NCBI GenBank assembly: GCA_023151115.1 | Contig: JAKLJP010000005.1 | Span: 186,001 to 250,000, forward strand | Reading direction: 5' to 3' | Origin: Anaerolineae bacterium | GTDB lineage: Bacteria; Chloroflexota; Anaerolineae; 4572-78; J111 | DNA: 64,000 nucleotides | Part shown: piece after piece, positions 17,712-26,896 of the stretch | Position numbering within the stretch: position 1 is the stretch's first letter | Layout of the letters: each line of letters begins with the position of its first letter | Notes under the pieces: generated by a model | The model's database searches: none | Seen by the model: only the letters and a program-made list of their open reading frames with translations | What the model was told of the DNA's origin: nothing | Position numbers and translations under genes: made by a program

Positions 17712-17838
17712 CCCCACCGGGGGAGCCAACCTTATTGAAGGTTATTTCAAAGAGGGGCGTCACCTTGATGTCCCTCTTTCTAAATGCCACGCCGCAAAGC
17801 AGGCTTTATTTCTCTAGGGAGTAGAGGGAGAACGGGTC
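17712..17838 (+). promoter_or_regulatory. Structured leader of infC
   Basis: Contains hairpin AACCTT-attg-AAGGTT and, further on, AAAGAGGG/CCCTCTTT with a 15-nt loop and no clean U-tract. Leaders of infC operons are often bound by L20 in other bacteria; here this is inference. Confidence 0.45.
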
Positions 17839-18354
17839 ATAAGCACAAAAGAAGAGCGCAGAATTAATGAAGAAATCACCGCGCCGGAAGTCCGCTTGAT
17901 TGATGACGAAGGCAAACAATTGGGGGTGATGGAAACGCGCAAGGCTTTAGCCATCGCAGTGGAAAAAAACACCGATTTGGTTGAAGTGGCGCCCAACGCC
18001 AATCCACCCGTTTGCCGCCTGATGGATTACGGCAAGTTTCTGTACGAGGCCCAGAAACGGGAGCGGGATGCTCGAAAATCTCAAGCTAAAGTAGAAATCA
18101 AAGAAATTCGGCTGCGTCCCAAAACCGGCGAACACGATATTAGTTACAAGCTGCGTGACGCTCGCAAATTTTTGGAACGCGGGGCCAAGGTAAAAGTACG
18201 AATTCGTTTCCGGGGGCGGGAGGTAACTCACCCCGAAGTGGCCAGAGAGTTACTGACCCGGGTGGCGGAAGAATTGAACGATGTGGCCGTGGTGGAAAAA
18301 AGACCTTCGATGGAAGGAATGACCATGCTCATGATTTTGGGGCCGCATACCTAG
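17839..18354 (+). CDS. infC: Translation initiation factor IF-3, apparent AUA start
   Basis: IF-3 binds the 30S subunit and proofreads initiation. The full-length frame reads ISTKEERRINEEITAPEVRL, matching the conserved N-terminus. The frame opens after a TAG, and the only plausible initiator is ATA, 8 bases after GGGAG. The ORF would be 171 residues, with the N-domain (to about 75), linker helix and C-domain (RERDARKSQAKVEIKEIRLRP, GREVTHPEVARELL). Non-AUG starts (usually AUU) are a known autoregulatory device of infC. The first conventional start, a TTG at 17896, would delete 19 conserved residues. It heads the infC-rpmI-rplT operon. Confidence 0.85.
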   Translation: MSTKEERRINEEITAPEVRLIDDEGKQLGVMETRKALAIAVEKNTDLVEVAPNANPPVCRLMDYGKFLYEAQKRERDARKSQAKVEIKEIRLRPKTGEHDISYKLRDARKFLERGAKVKVRIRFRGREVTHPEVARELLTRVAEELNDVAVVEKRPSMEGMTMLMILGPHT

Positions 18355-18383
18355 GTGATTGTCTGCAAATAAGTTTTCAGTTT

Positions 18384-18430
18384 TGGAGATTAAAGATTGG
18401 AGATTTTTTACGCAAAGCGTCTAATCTCCT
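18384..18430. repeat. Composite hairpin repeat of ggagatt units inside the infC operon
   Basis: ggagattaaagattggagatt faces ctaatctcc; shares CGCAAAGCGTCTAATCTCC with the repeat at 11368. Confidence 0.65.
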
Positions 18431-18489
18431 GACAGGATAAATAATTTCTGAACTGCCCAAGTTCTGGTGAAACATAAAGGAACAATGAG

Positions 18490-18702
18490 ATGCCCAAGTT
18501 AAAAACACACAAAGCAACATCCAAGCGCTTCAAATATACCGGCACTGGCAAATTGATGCGCACTAAAATTGGCAAAAGCCACCTGCGCCGCAAGAAAAAC
18601 AAGCGCGTGAAGGTTCAGTTTGATTCCATGCTGGAAGTCACCGAGTCCGCCATCCGCCGCCGGGTGCAGCGGTTAATCCCTTATGCAGGCAAAGGTAATT
18701 AG
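18490..18702 (+). CDS. rpmI: 50S ribosomal protein L35
   Basis: A 70-residue, very basic protein: MPKLKTHKATSKRFKYTGTGK and SHLRRKKNKRVK are diagnostic of L35. It sits between infC and rplT as in most bacteria, 9 bases before rplT. Confidence 0.97.
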   Translation: MPKLKTHKATSKRFKYTGTGKLMRTKIGKSHLRRKKNKRVKVQFDSMLEVTESAIRRRVQRLIPYAGKGN

Positions 18703-18711
18703 AGGTGTAGA

Positions 18712-19062
18712 ATGAGAGTAAAAGGCGGACCTCAAACCCAACGTCGTCACAAAAAAATATTAGCCATCACCAAAGGCCAACGCGGCAGCAAGCATCGTTT
18801 GTTCAAGCGCGGCAACGAAGCGATGATGAAGTCGCTGGTCTACGCTTATCGTGACCGGCGCAACCGCAAGCGCGATTTTCGTAGTTTGTGGATTACGCGC
18901 ATCAATGCCGCCACGCGCCAGAATGAGATGAGCTACAGCCAATTTATGCATGGTCTCAAACAAGCCGGGATTGAATTAGACCGCAAAGCCCTGGCCGATA
19001 TTGCCATGCATGATGCGCCGGCCTTTAGCCAGCTTGTGGCAACCGCTAAAGCAGCGCTGTAA
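18712..19062 (+). CDS. rplT: 50S ribosomal protein L20
   Basis: A 116-residue basic protein. MRVKGG at the start, [47 protein letters not shown] and the C-terminal [16 protein letters not shown] are characteristic of L20, an early-assembly 23S rRNA binder that in other bacteria also represses its own operon. It is the last gene of infC-rpmI-rplT and is followed by a strong terminator. Confidence 0.97.
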   Translation: MRVKGGPQTQRRHKKILAITKGQRGSKHRLFKRGNEAMMKSLVYAYRDRRNRKRDFRSLWITRINAATRQNEMSYSQFMHGLKQAGIELDRKALADIAMHDAPAFSQLVATAKAAL

Positions 19063-19080
19063 ATACAACTGCTGAAATGT

Positions 19081-19110
19081 AAAAAAGACGGGATCACACC
19101 CGTCTTTTTG
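19081..19110 (+). terminator. Rho-independent terminator after rplT
   Basis: AAAAAGACGGG/CCCGTCTTTTT with a short loop and a T-tract. Confidence 0.9.
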
Positions 19111-19166
19111 ATTCTTGTGAAATTATCCTATGTGGGTGTGCCTCACTCCACATTGAGGGGCACAAA

Positions 19167-21233
19167 TTAGACCTGCACCTGCATCGGGGCGTAAGCGCCA
19201 TCGGTATATTTAACCCGGTGATCCCAGACCATAAAACCGGTGCAGCCGGCATCAAAGCAGCCTTTGATCTGGGCCTGAATTTCCGCTTTGCCGTAAACCC
19301 GTTTATCAAAGCGATAATCAGGAAAATCCTGAATCCAGGGCCGCACCGCGCAATTAAAGGGTCTCACTCGGTTAACAGCTCGCTGGGCGCTTTCATAGAC
19401 GACTTCGTAAGGATAGGCAATCGCCAGCTTGTAACCGGGGATACCACTGCCAAAAGTAGATGGGTAGAGCATCGGACAAAGGATGTCCAAATATGGGGCC
19501 ATACGCTCGATGTCCTGGCCAATCAGGCTGTCATCTTTGCGCCAGCAGGTGTAGCCCAACACATCAGCCGACAACTTGACCCGATAGGGTTGGAGTTGAC
19601 CACGGGCAATGCTTAAAAAGCCGGTGATAGCGGCCAGGCGTGTCTCTTTGGTGGCTTCCTGAGAAAACTGCAAGGCGCCGGCCGGACTGGGGGTCGGAAA
19701 GCGGACGTGGCTAAATTGAACCTCGTCAAAGCCCAAACCGGCCGCTTCGACGGCAAGCTGAATGTTATAATCCCACACCGGCTGGAGAAACGGGTCAACC
19801 CAGTTCATCAGCTCGCGGTCCGCCTCGGTGGCGGTTGAGCCGGTCAATTTGACGGCGTACTCCGGGTAATTTTTGGCCAGCAGGCTGTCTTTAAAAGTCA
19901 CAACGCGAGCAATAGTGTAGACGCCACGCGCTTTAAATTGCTCCATGACCGCCTGAACATCTTTGACCATAGGCCGGTCGGCCCCTATCTCCGAAGCCAG
20001 CGGCACTTGAGTGGGGTAAGTTATCCAACCGTCGTCGCCTTTAACATCAAGCACCACCGCATTTAATTCGGTGTTATCCAGTAAATCAAAAATCCGCTGT
20101 CGAGTGTCGGCGTGACCGATGGCAAAGTAGCTGACATACAAGGCTCGCGTCGCCTCCGCCGGCCCTTGGGGCGGGAAAGTGGAGTCAACAACGGTAAAAG
20201 CGACAGACGCAGGTTTCAACTCGATAGGCGCTTCAGGTCTTGCAACCAGAGGCACAGCCGAAGTGGGAATTCGTATTTGCTGGCCCACGCGAATATGGTC
20301 GGGATGCTCGATTTGGTTGAACTCGATGAGGTCACGAGCGGTCACCCCATAGCGGTTGGCAATACTGTTTAAGGTGTCGCCGCGGGTGATGGTGTACACA
20401 AAAAATTCATCGGGAGGAACGGGTGGCGGCGGGGTCGCCGGCGGCGGTTCCACAACCGGGGTAGGTTGGGGAATATAGCTGGGAATAATCAGTTTTTGAC
20501 CCAGAAAAATACGGTCCGACTCGGTCAGCTCATTGGCCTCAAGCAGTTGCGGCACGCTGACCCCATACCTGCGGGCGATGGCGTTCAGGGTATCACCCTG
20601 CTGGACTTCGTAGCGAAAGATTTCTTCCGGCTCCGGCGCGACAACCGCCGGCTCGACTTCAACCGAGGGGGCAACTGAGGTAGAAATAGGCCCTGGAGCA
20701 GGTTCAACCTCCTCGGTGGGGGCTGCAACTTCTTCTGCCTCGGCTTCAGTTTCAAGCCACACCGGGGGAGAAATAGTCTCCACTTCCTGGCTGACCGGCT
20801 CCTCGACTATGGCCAGGGCAGCGGGTTCAGCTGGCGGTTCAACCTCGACAAACGGCTCCGGCTCCTCCGGGGGGACAGCGGGTTCGGGTTCGACCGGCGG
20901 GGCGGATATTTCTGGGACAGGCGCAGGGCTGGGCGGCGCTGGCAAGTGGGCCAGCGGCCCGGAAGAGGAATTCCAACTAGCGGGCGGAATCAGCAGTTTT
21001 TGGCCCGGCTGCAAGGCAAAACTGGTCTCAATTCCATTAGCCGCTGCCAGCCGTTCATAATGCACATTGAATTTGCGGGCAACAGAAAAGAGTGTATCTC
21101 CCGGCTTGAGGATATATTCCTTCGGACCGGCCTCGACGCCGAGCAGGTGTTCATAGCCTGGCGGCGGCTCGGCCCCCAGCCAAACCAAGAAGCGAATGTA
21201 TAAATCGTTCAGCCTACCGATTAGACCGCTCAT
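19167..21233 (-). CDS. LysM protein with DUF4015 glycoside-hydrolase-like domain
   Basis: A 688-residue protein with three LysM domains at about 38-83 (EYILKPGDTLFSVARKFNVHYERLAAANGI), 208-252 (RYEVQQGDTLNAIARRYGV) and 278-322 (VYTITRGDTLNSIANRYGV), separated by Pro/Glu-rich spacers. The C-terminal DUF4015 TIM-barrel-like domain (about 355-680; NAVVLDVKGDDGWITYPT, ARVVTFKDSLLA, LGFDEVQFSHVRFP, DILCPMLYPS) resembles glycoside hydrolases. It likely binds peptidoglycan or another GlcNAc polymer and acts at the surface, yet there is no classical signal peptide, only a short hydrophobic N-terminal patch. The catalytic acids are not proven. Confidence 0.85.
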   Translation of the reverse strand: MSGLIGRLNDLYIRFLVWLGAEPPPGYEHLLGVEAGPKEYILKPGDTLFSVARKFNVHYERLAAANGIETSFALQPGQKLLIPPASWNSSSGPLAHLPAPPSPAPVPEISAPPVEPEPAVPPEEPEPFVEVEPPAEPAALAIVEEPVSQEVETISPPVWLETEAEAEEVAAPTEEVEPAPGPISTSVAPSVEVEPAVVAPEPEEIFRYEVQQGDTLNAIARRYGVSVPQLLEANELTESDRIFLGQKLIIPSYIPQPTPVVEPPPATPPPPVPPDEFFVYTITRGDTLNSIANRYGVTARDLIEFNQIEHPDHIRVGQQIRIPTSAVPLVARPEAPIELKPASVAFTVVDSTFPPQGPAEATRALYVSYFAIGHADTRQRIFDLLDNTELNAVVLDVKGDDGWITYPTQVPLASEIGADRPMVKDVQAVMEQFKARGVYTIARVVTFKDSLLAKNYPEYAVKLTGSTATEADRELMNWVDPFLQPVWDYNIQLAVEAAGLGFDEVQFSHVRFPTPSPAGALQFSQEATKETRLAAITGFLSIARGQLQPYRVKLSADVLGYTCWRKDDSLIGQDIERMAPYLDILCPMLYPSTFGSGIPGYKLAIAYPYEVVYESAQRAVNRVRPFNCAVRPWIQDFPDYRFDKRVYGKAEIQAQIKGCFDAGCTGFMVWDHRVKYTDGAYAPMQVQV

Positions 21234-21316
21234 CAGGTTGCCTCATTCTCTAAAAAGGTCAGGCTAATTATACCATAGAAGATTAATCAATTCAACATAA
21301 TCATAATTTAAATAAA

Positions 21317-21360
21317 AAGAAGGCGATACCCGGCTGTGGCAAGTATCGCCCTTTTTATTT
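21317..21360 (-). terminator. Terminator after the slipin gene
   Basis: GGCGATAC/GTATCGCC stem; read on the minus strand it ends in ttctttttattt. It lies just beyond the slipin stop. Confidence 0.8.
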
Positions 21361-21377
21361 ATGGCCCTGGCTTTGAT

Positions 21378-22169
21378 TTATTTTTTTTGGGCATCCGCAG
21401 CATTAGCACGCACTAAATCGCTGAAAGCGGAGAACATATCAACGGGTACTGGGAAAATGATGGTCGAGTTCTTCTCTACTGCAATTTCGGTGAGGGTTTG
21501 CAGGTAGCGCAATTGCAGCGTCGCAGCTTGACTGCCAATGACCTCGGCAGCTTCGGCCAACTGCTTGGAAGCCTCAAATTCGCCTTCGGCGTGGATGATT
21601 TTGGCCCGCTTTTCGCGCTCGGCCTCGGCCTGTTTGGCCATGGCCCGCTGCATGGTCTGGGGTAGTTCAACATCTTTAACTTCGACAATCGTGACTTTTA
21701 TACCCCACGGTTCAGTCTGCTCATCAATAATCCGTTGGAGCTGCTCGTTGACCTTCTCTCGATGGGCCAACAAATCATCCAGGTCACTCTGGCCGATGAC
21801 ATTACGCAGTGTGGTTTGGGCAATCAACCAGGTAGCCCGGCGGTAATCTTCAACCTGAATAATGGCTTTGCCGGGATCGAGCACCCGAAAGTAGACGACG
21901 GCATTAACTTTAATGGTCACGTTATCACGGGTAATGCCTTCCTGGGCGGGGACATCCAGCGTAATTGTCCGCAAATCAACCTTGACCATCCGATCAATAA
22001 AGGGGACGATGAAAAACAGGCCCGGCCCCTTTGCGCCGACAAATCGCCCCAAGCGAAAAATGACCCCGCGTTCATACTCCTGCACGACCCTGATAGATGA
22101 AAACGCCAGGAACAACAGGATAATCCCAACAAATCCCAAACACGGGACTAAAGCTAAAATGCGCTCCAT
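21378..22169 (-). CDS. SPFH-domain membrane protein (stomatin/slipin family)
   Basis: A 263-residue protein with one N-terminal membrane helix (about 3-24), then an SPFH/Band 7 domain ([58 protein letters not shown]) and a helical C-terminus ([33 protein letters not shown]). Slipins oligomerise in membrane microdomains. The usual NfeD partner gene is not adjacent. Confidence 0.92.
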   Translation of the reverse strand: MERILALVPCLGFVGIILLFLAFSSIRVVQEYERGVIFRLGRFVGAKGPGLFFIVPFIDRMVKVDLRTITLDVPAQEGITRDNVTIKVNAVVYFRVLDPGKAIIQVEDYRRATWLIAQTTLRNVIGQSDLDDLLAHREKVNEQLQRIIDEQTEPWGIKVTIVEVKDVELPQTMQRAMAKQAEAEREKRAKIIHAEGEFEASKQLAEAAEVIGSQAATLQLRYLQTLTEIAVEKNSTIIFPVPVDMFSAFSDLVRANAADAQKK

Positions 22170-22349
22170 GAAATGCCTCCTTTTGGGCTAATTGAGAAAT
22201 AATTAACTTGAGCTTATTCTAAATTATAGTCCGAGAAGGTAAAAACACTACTTTTGATAAACTCGAAATGAAGGTATCAAGAAACGCCAGCAGGGTAGCT
22301 GATGTTCTTTTACGGTTTTAGGATTTTTTAAATTTCAAGAAGATTAGGG

Positions 22350-23222
22350 CTAAAATTGAACTTTAAGCAGTTTGAGAGGTTTGCCCAAAAAGGCCGTGAT
22401 GTAACGTTGAGTCACTTCGGGGGTTTCAAATTGAGGCCAATGGCTGGCTTTGGGCACAATCCGCAAATCGGCGTCAGGCCATTCATCGGCCAGAATACTG
22501 GCATCGCTGAGAGGGACGGTGTTATCTTCCATGCCCCAAATCACCAGCGACGGCGCTTCTATCTGGCCCAGTTTGCCCCGCAGATCGCCTTCACGCATAG
22601 CCCAAAAACATTCGGCCCGCACCCGGCCCTGGCCCGGACGGCGGGCGTCGGCCCGGATACGGTGATAATCGGCCTCGGTAATGCCGGTGCGGGCGGCGAT
22701 AGAAGCCGGGCGCATGAGCCGGTCGGTGACGCCCAACATTTGCGGCTCCAGCAGCGAGACAATCTTGCCGGCCAGGGAAAAGCGTTCCAAAATAGTCACC
22801 GGCGAGATAAACAGGTTGATAAAGAGCGATAAGCGGCCGCTGATGGTCGGGCAGAGCAGCACCATGCGTTCCACCAGGTGAGGATGGCGCAGAGCCAGGG
22901 TCAGGCTAATCATGCCGCCCATCGAGTGACCAACCAATACGACCGGGCCATCGCTGACGGTTTGGACCAGCCCGGCCAGCAGGTCGGCATAACCGGCAAT
23001 AGTGGCTCGCTCTGCCCCCGGCGGCGACTGGCCGTAACCGGGCAGGTCAACGGCCAGACAGCGAAACCGCTTGCTGCTCAACAAAGACACCAGCGGCGAC
23101 ATAGCGTACCACGAGCTAGACCAGCCGTGAATCAGCAGGGCTACCGGATGCTCCGGCTTGCCTTCCTCGCGCACATAGATAGACTGGCCATTGATGGAGT
23201 AGCAGGTCATGTCGTGACTCAT
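22350..23222 (-). CDS. Alpha/beta-fold hydrolase
   Basis: A 290-residue protein with the oxyanion HGW (about 32-34), nucleophile elbow GHSMGG (about 98-103), acid in WGMEDNTVPLSDA and histidine in KASHWPQFE. It is of the esterase/haloalkane dehalogenase type, with a cap region between about 125 and 215. The substrate is not deducible. It stands alone on the minus strand, separated from tal-pgi by a 338-base repeat-bearing gap. Confidence 0.8.
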   Translation of the reverse strand: MSHDMTCYSINGQSIYVREEGKPEHPVALLIHGWSSSWYAMSPLVSLLSSKRFRCLAVDLPGYGQSPPGAERATIAGYADLLAGLVQTVSDGPVVLVGHSMGGMISLTLALRHPHLVERMVLLCPTISGRLSLFINLFISPVTILERFSLAGKIVSLLEPQMLGVTDRLMRPASIAARTGITEADYHRIRADARRPGQGRVRAECFWAMREGDLRGKLGQIEAPSLVIWGMEDNTVPLSDASILADEWPDADLRIVPKASHWPQFETPEVTQRYITAFLGKPLKLLKVQF

Positions 23223-23359
23223 TTTGTAATACCTATGAAATGATCTTCACCGTAGACTGCGAAGCGAGCAGGGATACAGAGTTTTTAATTTTAGAGGACA
23301 TTTGGCAATTGACGCGGATGCCTCAACCAGATCTGCCGAGCGTTGAAACGCCTGGCCAC

Positions 23360-23445
23360 ATCAGGTGTAAGCCGGCTGAAGCGGGCTAGGGAGCCGCTTT
23401 TAAGTGGCTTACACTTATTGTAGCCGGGGGCTTCCAGCCCTCGGC
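23360..23445. repeat. GC-rich inverted repeat (REP-like)
   Basis: tgtaagccggctgaagcggg pairs with agccgcttttaagtggcttaca; a second small stem follows in agccgggggcttccagccctcgg. With the cacagag hairpin at 23495 it occupies the gap; no gene is seen there. Confidence 0.55.
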
Positions 23446-23494
23446 GGGCGACGCTGGCCTGAGATTTAGAATTACCCGATACCCTCTTGTACTT

Positions 23495-23548
23495 TCTCTG
23501 TGTCTCTGTGTCTCTGTGGCAAGAATCGAGGCCACAGAGACACAGAGT
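23495..23548. repeat. Composite hairpin repeat of ctctgtg units
   Basis: tctctgtgtctctgtggc faces gccacagagacacagag; one arm ends next to the tal-pgi stop, so it may act as a terminator for that gene. Confidence 0.75.
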
Positions 23549-23560
23549 TTTTAGAGCGGT

Positions 23561-26371
23561 TTAAGCCGGGATCAGGCGGCGGATTGCGCCAGGCAAGTCT
23601 TGCCCCCGCTCGATGTGGAAACGAATAAGGCGGCGGTGATTCTCTTGCAAGGCATTGTAATCCCCCTGGGCCTGGGCCGCGTGCAGGACAGCAAAGGTAT
23701 ATTTCTCGCCCGGAATTTCGACATCGGTGGCCGGGGTGTGAGTAATCTGGATAAAGAGGCCCTTGTTGCCGTCGCCCTTGTGCAACTGCCCGGTCGAGTG
23801 CAGGAAGCGCGGGCCATATCCGACGGTGGTAGCAGCCCGCAGCCCGTCACGCAGCCGCAGGCGCAGTTGGTTCAGCGCCGCATCAATTTCGGGTTGATAG
23901 GGCAAATAGGCCATAATAGCGATGTAATCGCCGGGCTGGAAGCGGGTGAGAAAGGCGCGCAGGGCTTCGGTCACGGTCTCGCCCATAGCCGGCCCGTACA
24001 CGTCAATGTCGTCGTAATCAAGCGTGGGCAGCGGCGCGGGCAGGGCGCCGCTTTTATCAAACTCGGCCATCAATTCGCGGGCTTTGATTTTGGCCGATTC
24101 AACGTTGGGCTGGTCGAAGGGATTGATTTTCAGCACCGACCCGGCCGCCGCCGTGGCCATTTCCCAGCGGAAGAACTCCTGGCCGATATCCTCCAGTTCA
24201 TCCATGTGGATGGTCACCACCGGATGCCCGGCGGCCTCAAGCACGCTGAGCTTGCCATCCAGTGCCACGTTGTCATCGCCGGCCAACCGCAAGTAGGCAA
24301 ATACCCGGTCGTGGCCGTAAACCGCCGGTTCGCCAATGGCCTCATCGGCCACCGGTAGAATCCCAACGCCCAATTTGCCGGTGCTTTCGGCAATCAACTG
24401 CTCCACCCAGACGCCAAAAGCGGCGATTTTGGGGGAGGCGAAGAGGGTCACTTTATCTCGACCGGCCAGGGTCAGCTCGCCCAAGATGGCGCCAAGCTGC
24501 AAGCCGGGGTTGTTGAGGGCGCTGTTGCGGCAGGCCTCGGCCATGCTGTTGGCCCGGCGCAGCAGCTTGGGCAAGTTGACCCCGACCAGCGCCGCCGGAA
24601 CCAGGCCAAAAAAGGTCAGAGCCGAATAGCGTCCACCCACGTCGGGCGGAGTGGGGAAAATGCGGCGGAATTTCTTTTCCTCGGCCAGCTTTTGCAGGCC
24701 GGAGCCGGGGTCGGTCAGGGCCACAAAATTTTCGCCGGGGTTGTCTTTGGCCTGCCCGACGCGATGATAAAAATATTTAAAGGCCGAGAGGGTTTCGATG
24801 GTGCCGCCGGATTTGCTGGAAACAAGAAACAAGGTTTTGGCCGGGTCGGTCACACTCGACGCTACGGCTGCTACCTGCACCGGGTTGGTGCTGTCGAGGA
24901 CCGTTAACGGCAGCCCCCCTTCTGCTGTCGCGTGGAAAGTCCGCATGAAGACCTCCGGGGCCAGGCTGCTGCCGCCCATGCCCAACAAGACTACCTGTTG
25001 AAATCCGGCCCCTTTGATTTCGGCGGCAAAAGCGGCCAGATTATCGGCTTCGGCCAGCATCTCCTGACCAATGGTTAGCCAGCCCAGACGGTTGGTCAGT
25101 TCCGGAGTTTGGGCAGCCTTGTCTGGGTCGGCCACCCAGACCGTGCCATCTTTGTCCCAAACCCGCTGAGCCACTTTGGCCGCATCCCAGGCTTTCAACC
25201 GCACCTCTACCGCCGATTGATACCCCCCCAGTCCCAATGTGACCGGGCTGACCTGGCGGGAAACAATGGCCTCGCGTTTGGCTTCGAGGGTATTGAGCAA
25301 ATCCACAAAAGATTTGGCAAACGCCTCGACCCCGTCCACCTGCAACTTATTCATGGCCGCATCATAATCAATGTGAAACTCTTTGAGGCGATCCAGCGTG
25401 GCCTGGGCCTCGTCCAGCCCTTCTTCCAGGCTGGGCCGCACCTGGCCGTGGTCTTTCAGAGCTTCGATGGTGGCCGGGGGGGCAGTGTCTACCGTGCGGG
25501 GACCAATCAATTCTTCGGCATAGAGCACATCGCGGTAGTTGGGATTTTTGGTGCTGGTGCTGGCCCATAAGACGCGCTGTACCTGCGCCCCTTTTTCGGC
25601 CAATTTCTGGAAACGCTCACTGCCAAAAATCTCTTTGAAGGCTTTATAAGCGGCCTTAGCATTAGCAATCGCCATTTTGCCTTGCAAGGCTTTGGCTTCC
25701 GGCCGGCCGGTCTCTTCGAGCAATTTATCCAACAAGGTGTCTACCCGGCTGACAAAAAAGGAGGCCACCGAAGCGACCATGGTCAGGTCGCCCCCGGCGG
25801 CATCGAGTTTTTCCAGGCCGGCGATGTAGGCGTTGGCTACATCAATGTAATTTTGCAGCGAGAACATCATGGTCACGTTGACATTGATGCCAGAGCCGAT
25901 GACTTCGGTGATGGCCGGCAGTCCAGCTGGAGTGGCCGGAATTTTTATCATCAAATTGGGGCGGCTGACCGCTTCAAAGAGGCGCTTAGCTTCGGCAATG
26001 GTGCCGTCGGTATCGTTGGCCAGAGTTGGAGAAACTTCGAGGCTGATATAGCCGTCAAGCCCGTTGGTGCGTTCGTAAACAGGCTGCAAAATATCGGCCG
26101 CGCCTTGAATATCCTGAATCGCCAGCGCCTCGAACAAATCTTTGGGCGAGATGGTGGGATTGCGGGTCACTTCCTCTTGAATTTGAGCATCATACAGGCT
26201 GCTGCCGCTGATTGCTTTTTGAAAAATGGTGGGATTAGAGGTAACGCCCACAATGTAATCCTCGGCGATGAGCTGGGCCAATTTACCTTCCGTCACCATG
26301 CTGCGTTCAATATTATCGTACCAGAGCGACTGGCCTAAATCAGATATTTGTTTTAATGGGTTTTGGGACAT
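23561..26371 (-). CDS. tal-pgi: Bifunctional transaldolase / glucose-6-phosphate isomerase
   Basis: A 936-residue fusion. The N-terminal half (about 1-365) is transaldolase: GVTSNPTIFQKAI, SLEVSPTLANDT, MIKIPATPAGLPAI with the Schiff-base lysine, FFVSRVDTLLD. The C-terminal half (about 400-936) is phosphoglucose isomerase: VVLLGMGGSSLAPEV, LFLVSSKSGGTIETL, FFGLVPAALVGV, GHDRVFAYLRL. It links the non-oxidative pentose phosphate pathway to glycolysis. Such fusions are known in several lineages, including Chloroflexota and Actinobacteria. The full length indicates an intact gene. Confidence 0.94.
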   Translation of the reverse strand: MSQNPLKQISDLGQSLWYDNIERSMVTEGKLAQLIAEDYIVGVTSNPTIFQKAISGSSLYDAQIQEEVTRNPTISPKDLFEALAIQDIQGAADILQPVYERTNGLDGYISLEVSPTLANDTDGTIAEAKRLFEAVSRPNLMIKIPATPAGLPAITEVIGSGINVNVTMMFSLQNYIDVANAYIAGLEKLDAAGGDLTMVASVASFFVSRVDTLLDKLLEETGRPEAKALQGKMAIANAKAAYKAFKEIFGSERFQKLAEKGAQVQRVLWASTSTKNPNYRDVLYAEELIGPRTVDTAPPATIEALKDHGQVRPSLEEGLDEAQATLDRLKEFHIDYDAAMNKLQVDGVEAFAKSFVDLLNTLEAKREAIVSRQVSPVTLGLGGYQSAVEVRLKAWDAAKVAQRVWDKDGTVWVADPDKAAQTPELTNRLGWLTIGQEMLAEADNLAAFAAEIKGAGFQQVVLLGMGGSSLAPEVFMRTFHATAEGGLPLTVLDSTNPVQVAAVASSVTDPAKTLFLVSSKSGGTIETLSAFKYFYHRVGQAKDNPGENFVALTDPGSGLQKLAEEKKFRRIFPTPPDVGGRYSALTFFGLVPAALVGVNLPKLLRRANSMAEACRNSALNNPGLQLGAILGELTLAGRDKVTLFASPKIAAFGVWVEQLIAESTGKLGVGILPVADEAIGEPAVYGHDRVFAYLRLAGDDNVALDGKLSVLEAAGHPVVTIHMDELEDIGQEFFRWEMATAAAGSVLKINPFDQPNVESAKIKARELMAEFDKSGALPAPLPTLDYDDIDVYGPAMGETVTEALRAFLTRFQPGDYIAIMAYLPYQPEIDAALNQLRLRLRDGLRAATTVGYGPRFLHSTGQLHKGDGNKGLFIQITHTPATDVEIPGEKYTFAVLHAAQAQGDYNALQENHRRLIRFHIERGQDLPGAIRRLIPA

Positions 26372-26399
26372 TATGAAACTCCTTCAAATAAATAAAAAT

Positions 26400-26427
26400 T
26401 AAGAAATTAGAAATTAGAAATAGGATT
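26400..26427. repeat. Left arm of a repeat pair flanking the four-helix-bundle pseudogene
   Basis: Tandem aaattag/aaataag units (taagaaattagaaattag). The complementary arm is at 26866-26896. Confidence 0.6.
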
Positions 26428-26856
26428 TTAAGGTTTAGAAAGTTTCAGTCGTTTGAGATGGTCACGATGGTTTTTGATGGCGGTAACGAGCAGTGAGATA
26501 ATTTCATTGCATAAGCTGATACGATGCCGGATAACTTCTTCGGAAAGACAATGGCGAGCTTTAAAGTAGCGACTGCGTGTTTCCCGCGCAGACCCCAGCG
26601 CGACACGCAAATAGTAAGTATACTCCTTATGTTCAATACCGCGCCCATAACCTTCATCAATATTGGCGCTAATTGAGTCGGCGCTACGGATCAATTGGCT
26701 TATCAGAGCTTTTCCCTGGAGATTGACTTTTTATTTTTCGCAATCTCTCCAAACCAAATCAAACAACCATAGGGATTTGGGATAAGCCAAGAACTTCCAA
26801 ACAGGATCACATTTCAAACTCTCAGGAACTTCAGCCAACCATGTTTCGTAGTTCAC
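26428..26856 (-). pseudogene. Four-helix-bundle (23S rRNA intervening-sequence protein) gene, broken by an in-frame stop
   Basis: Reading from a GTG at 26856 gives MNYETWLAEVPESLKCDPVW and LVWRDCEK, then TAA (26731-26733), then in the same frame KVNLQGKALISQLIRSADSI, SANIDEGYGRG and YLRVALGSARETRSRYFKARHCLSEE. Both halves match one family: the helical proteins often found within 23S rRNA intervening sequences or as orphan genes. The frame is unchanged across the stop, so this is a nonsense mutation rather than a frameshift. The gene is flanked by an inverted pair of A/T-rich tandem repeats. A downstream start (ATT/ATC region near 26694) could still make an 88-residue fragment. Confidence 0.8.
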
Positions 26857-26865
26857 CGTCGTCCC

Positions 26866-26896
26866 TCTTATTTCTAAATTTCTTATTTCTTTTTTC
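26866..26896. repeat. Right arm of the repeat pair flanking the four-helix-bundle pseudogene
   Basis: cttatttctaaatttctt and atttctttttt, complementary to the units at 26400-26427; it abuts the SDR stop codon. Confidence 0.6.
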
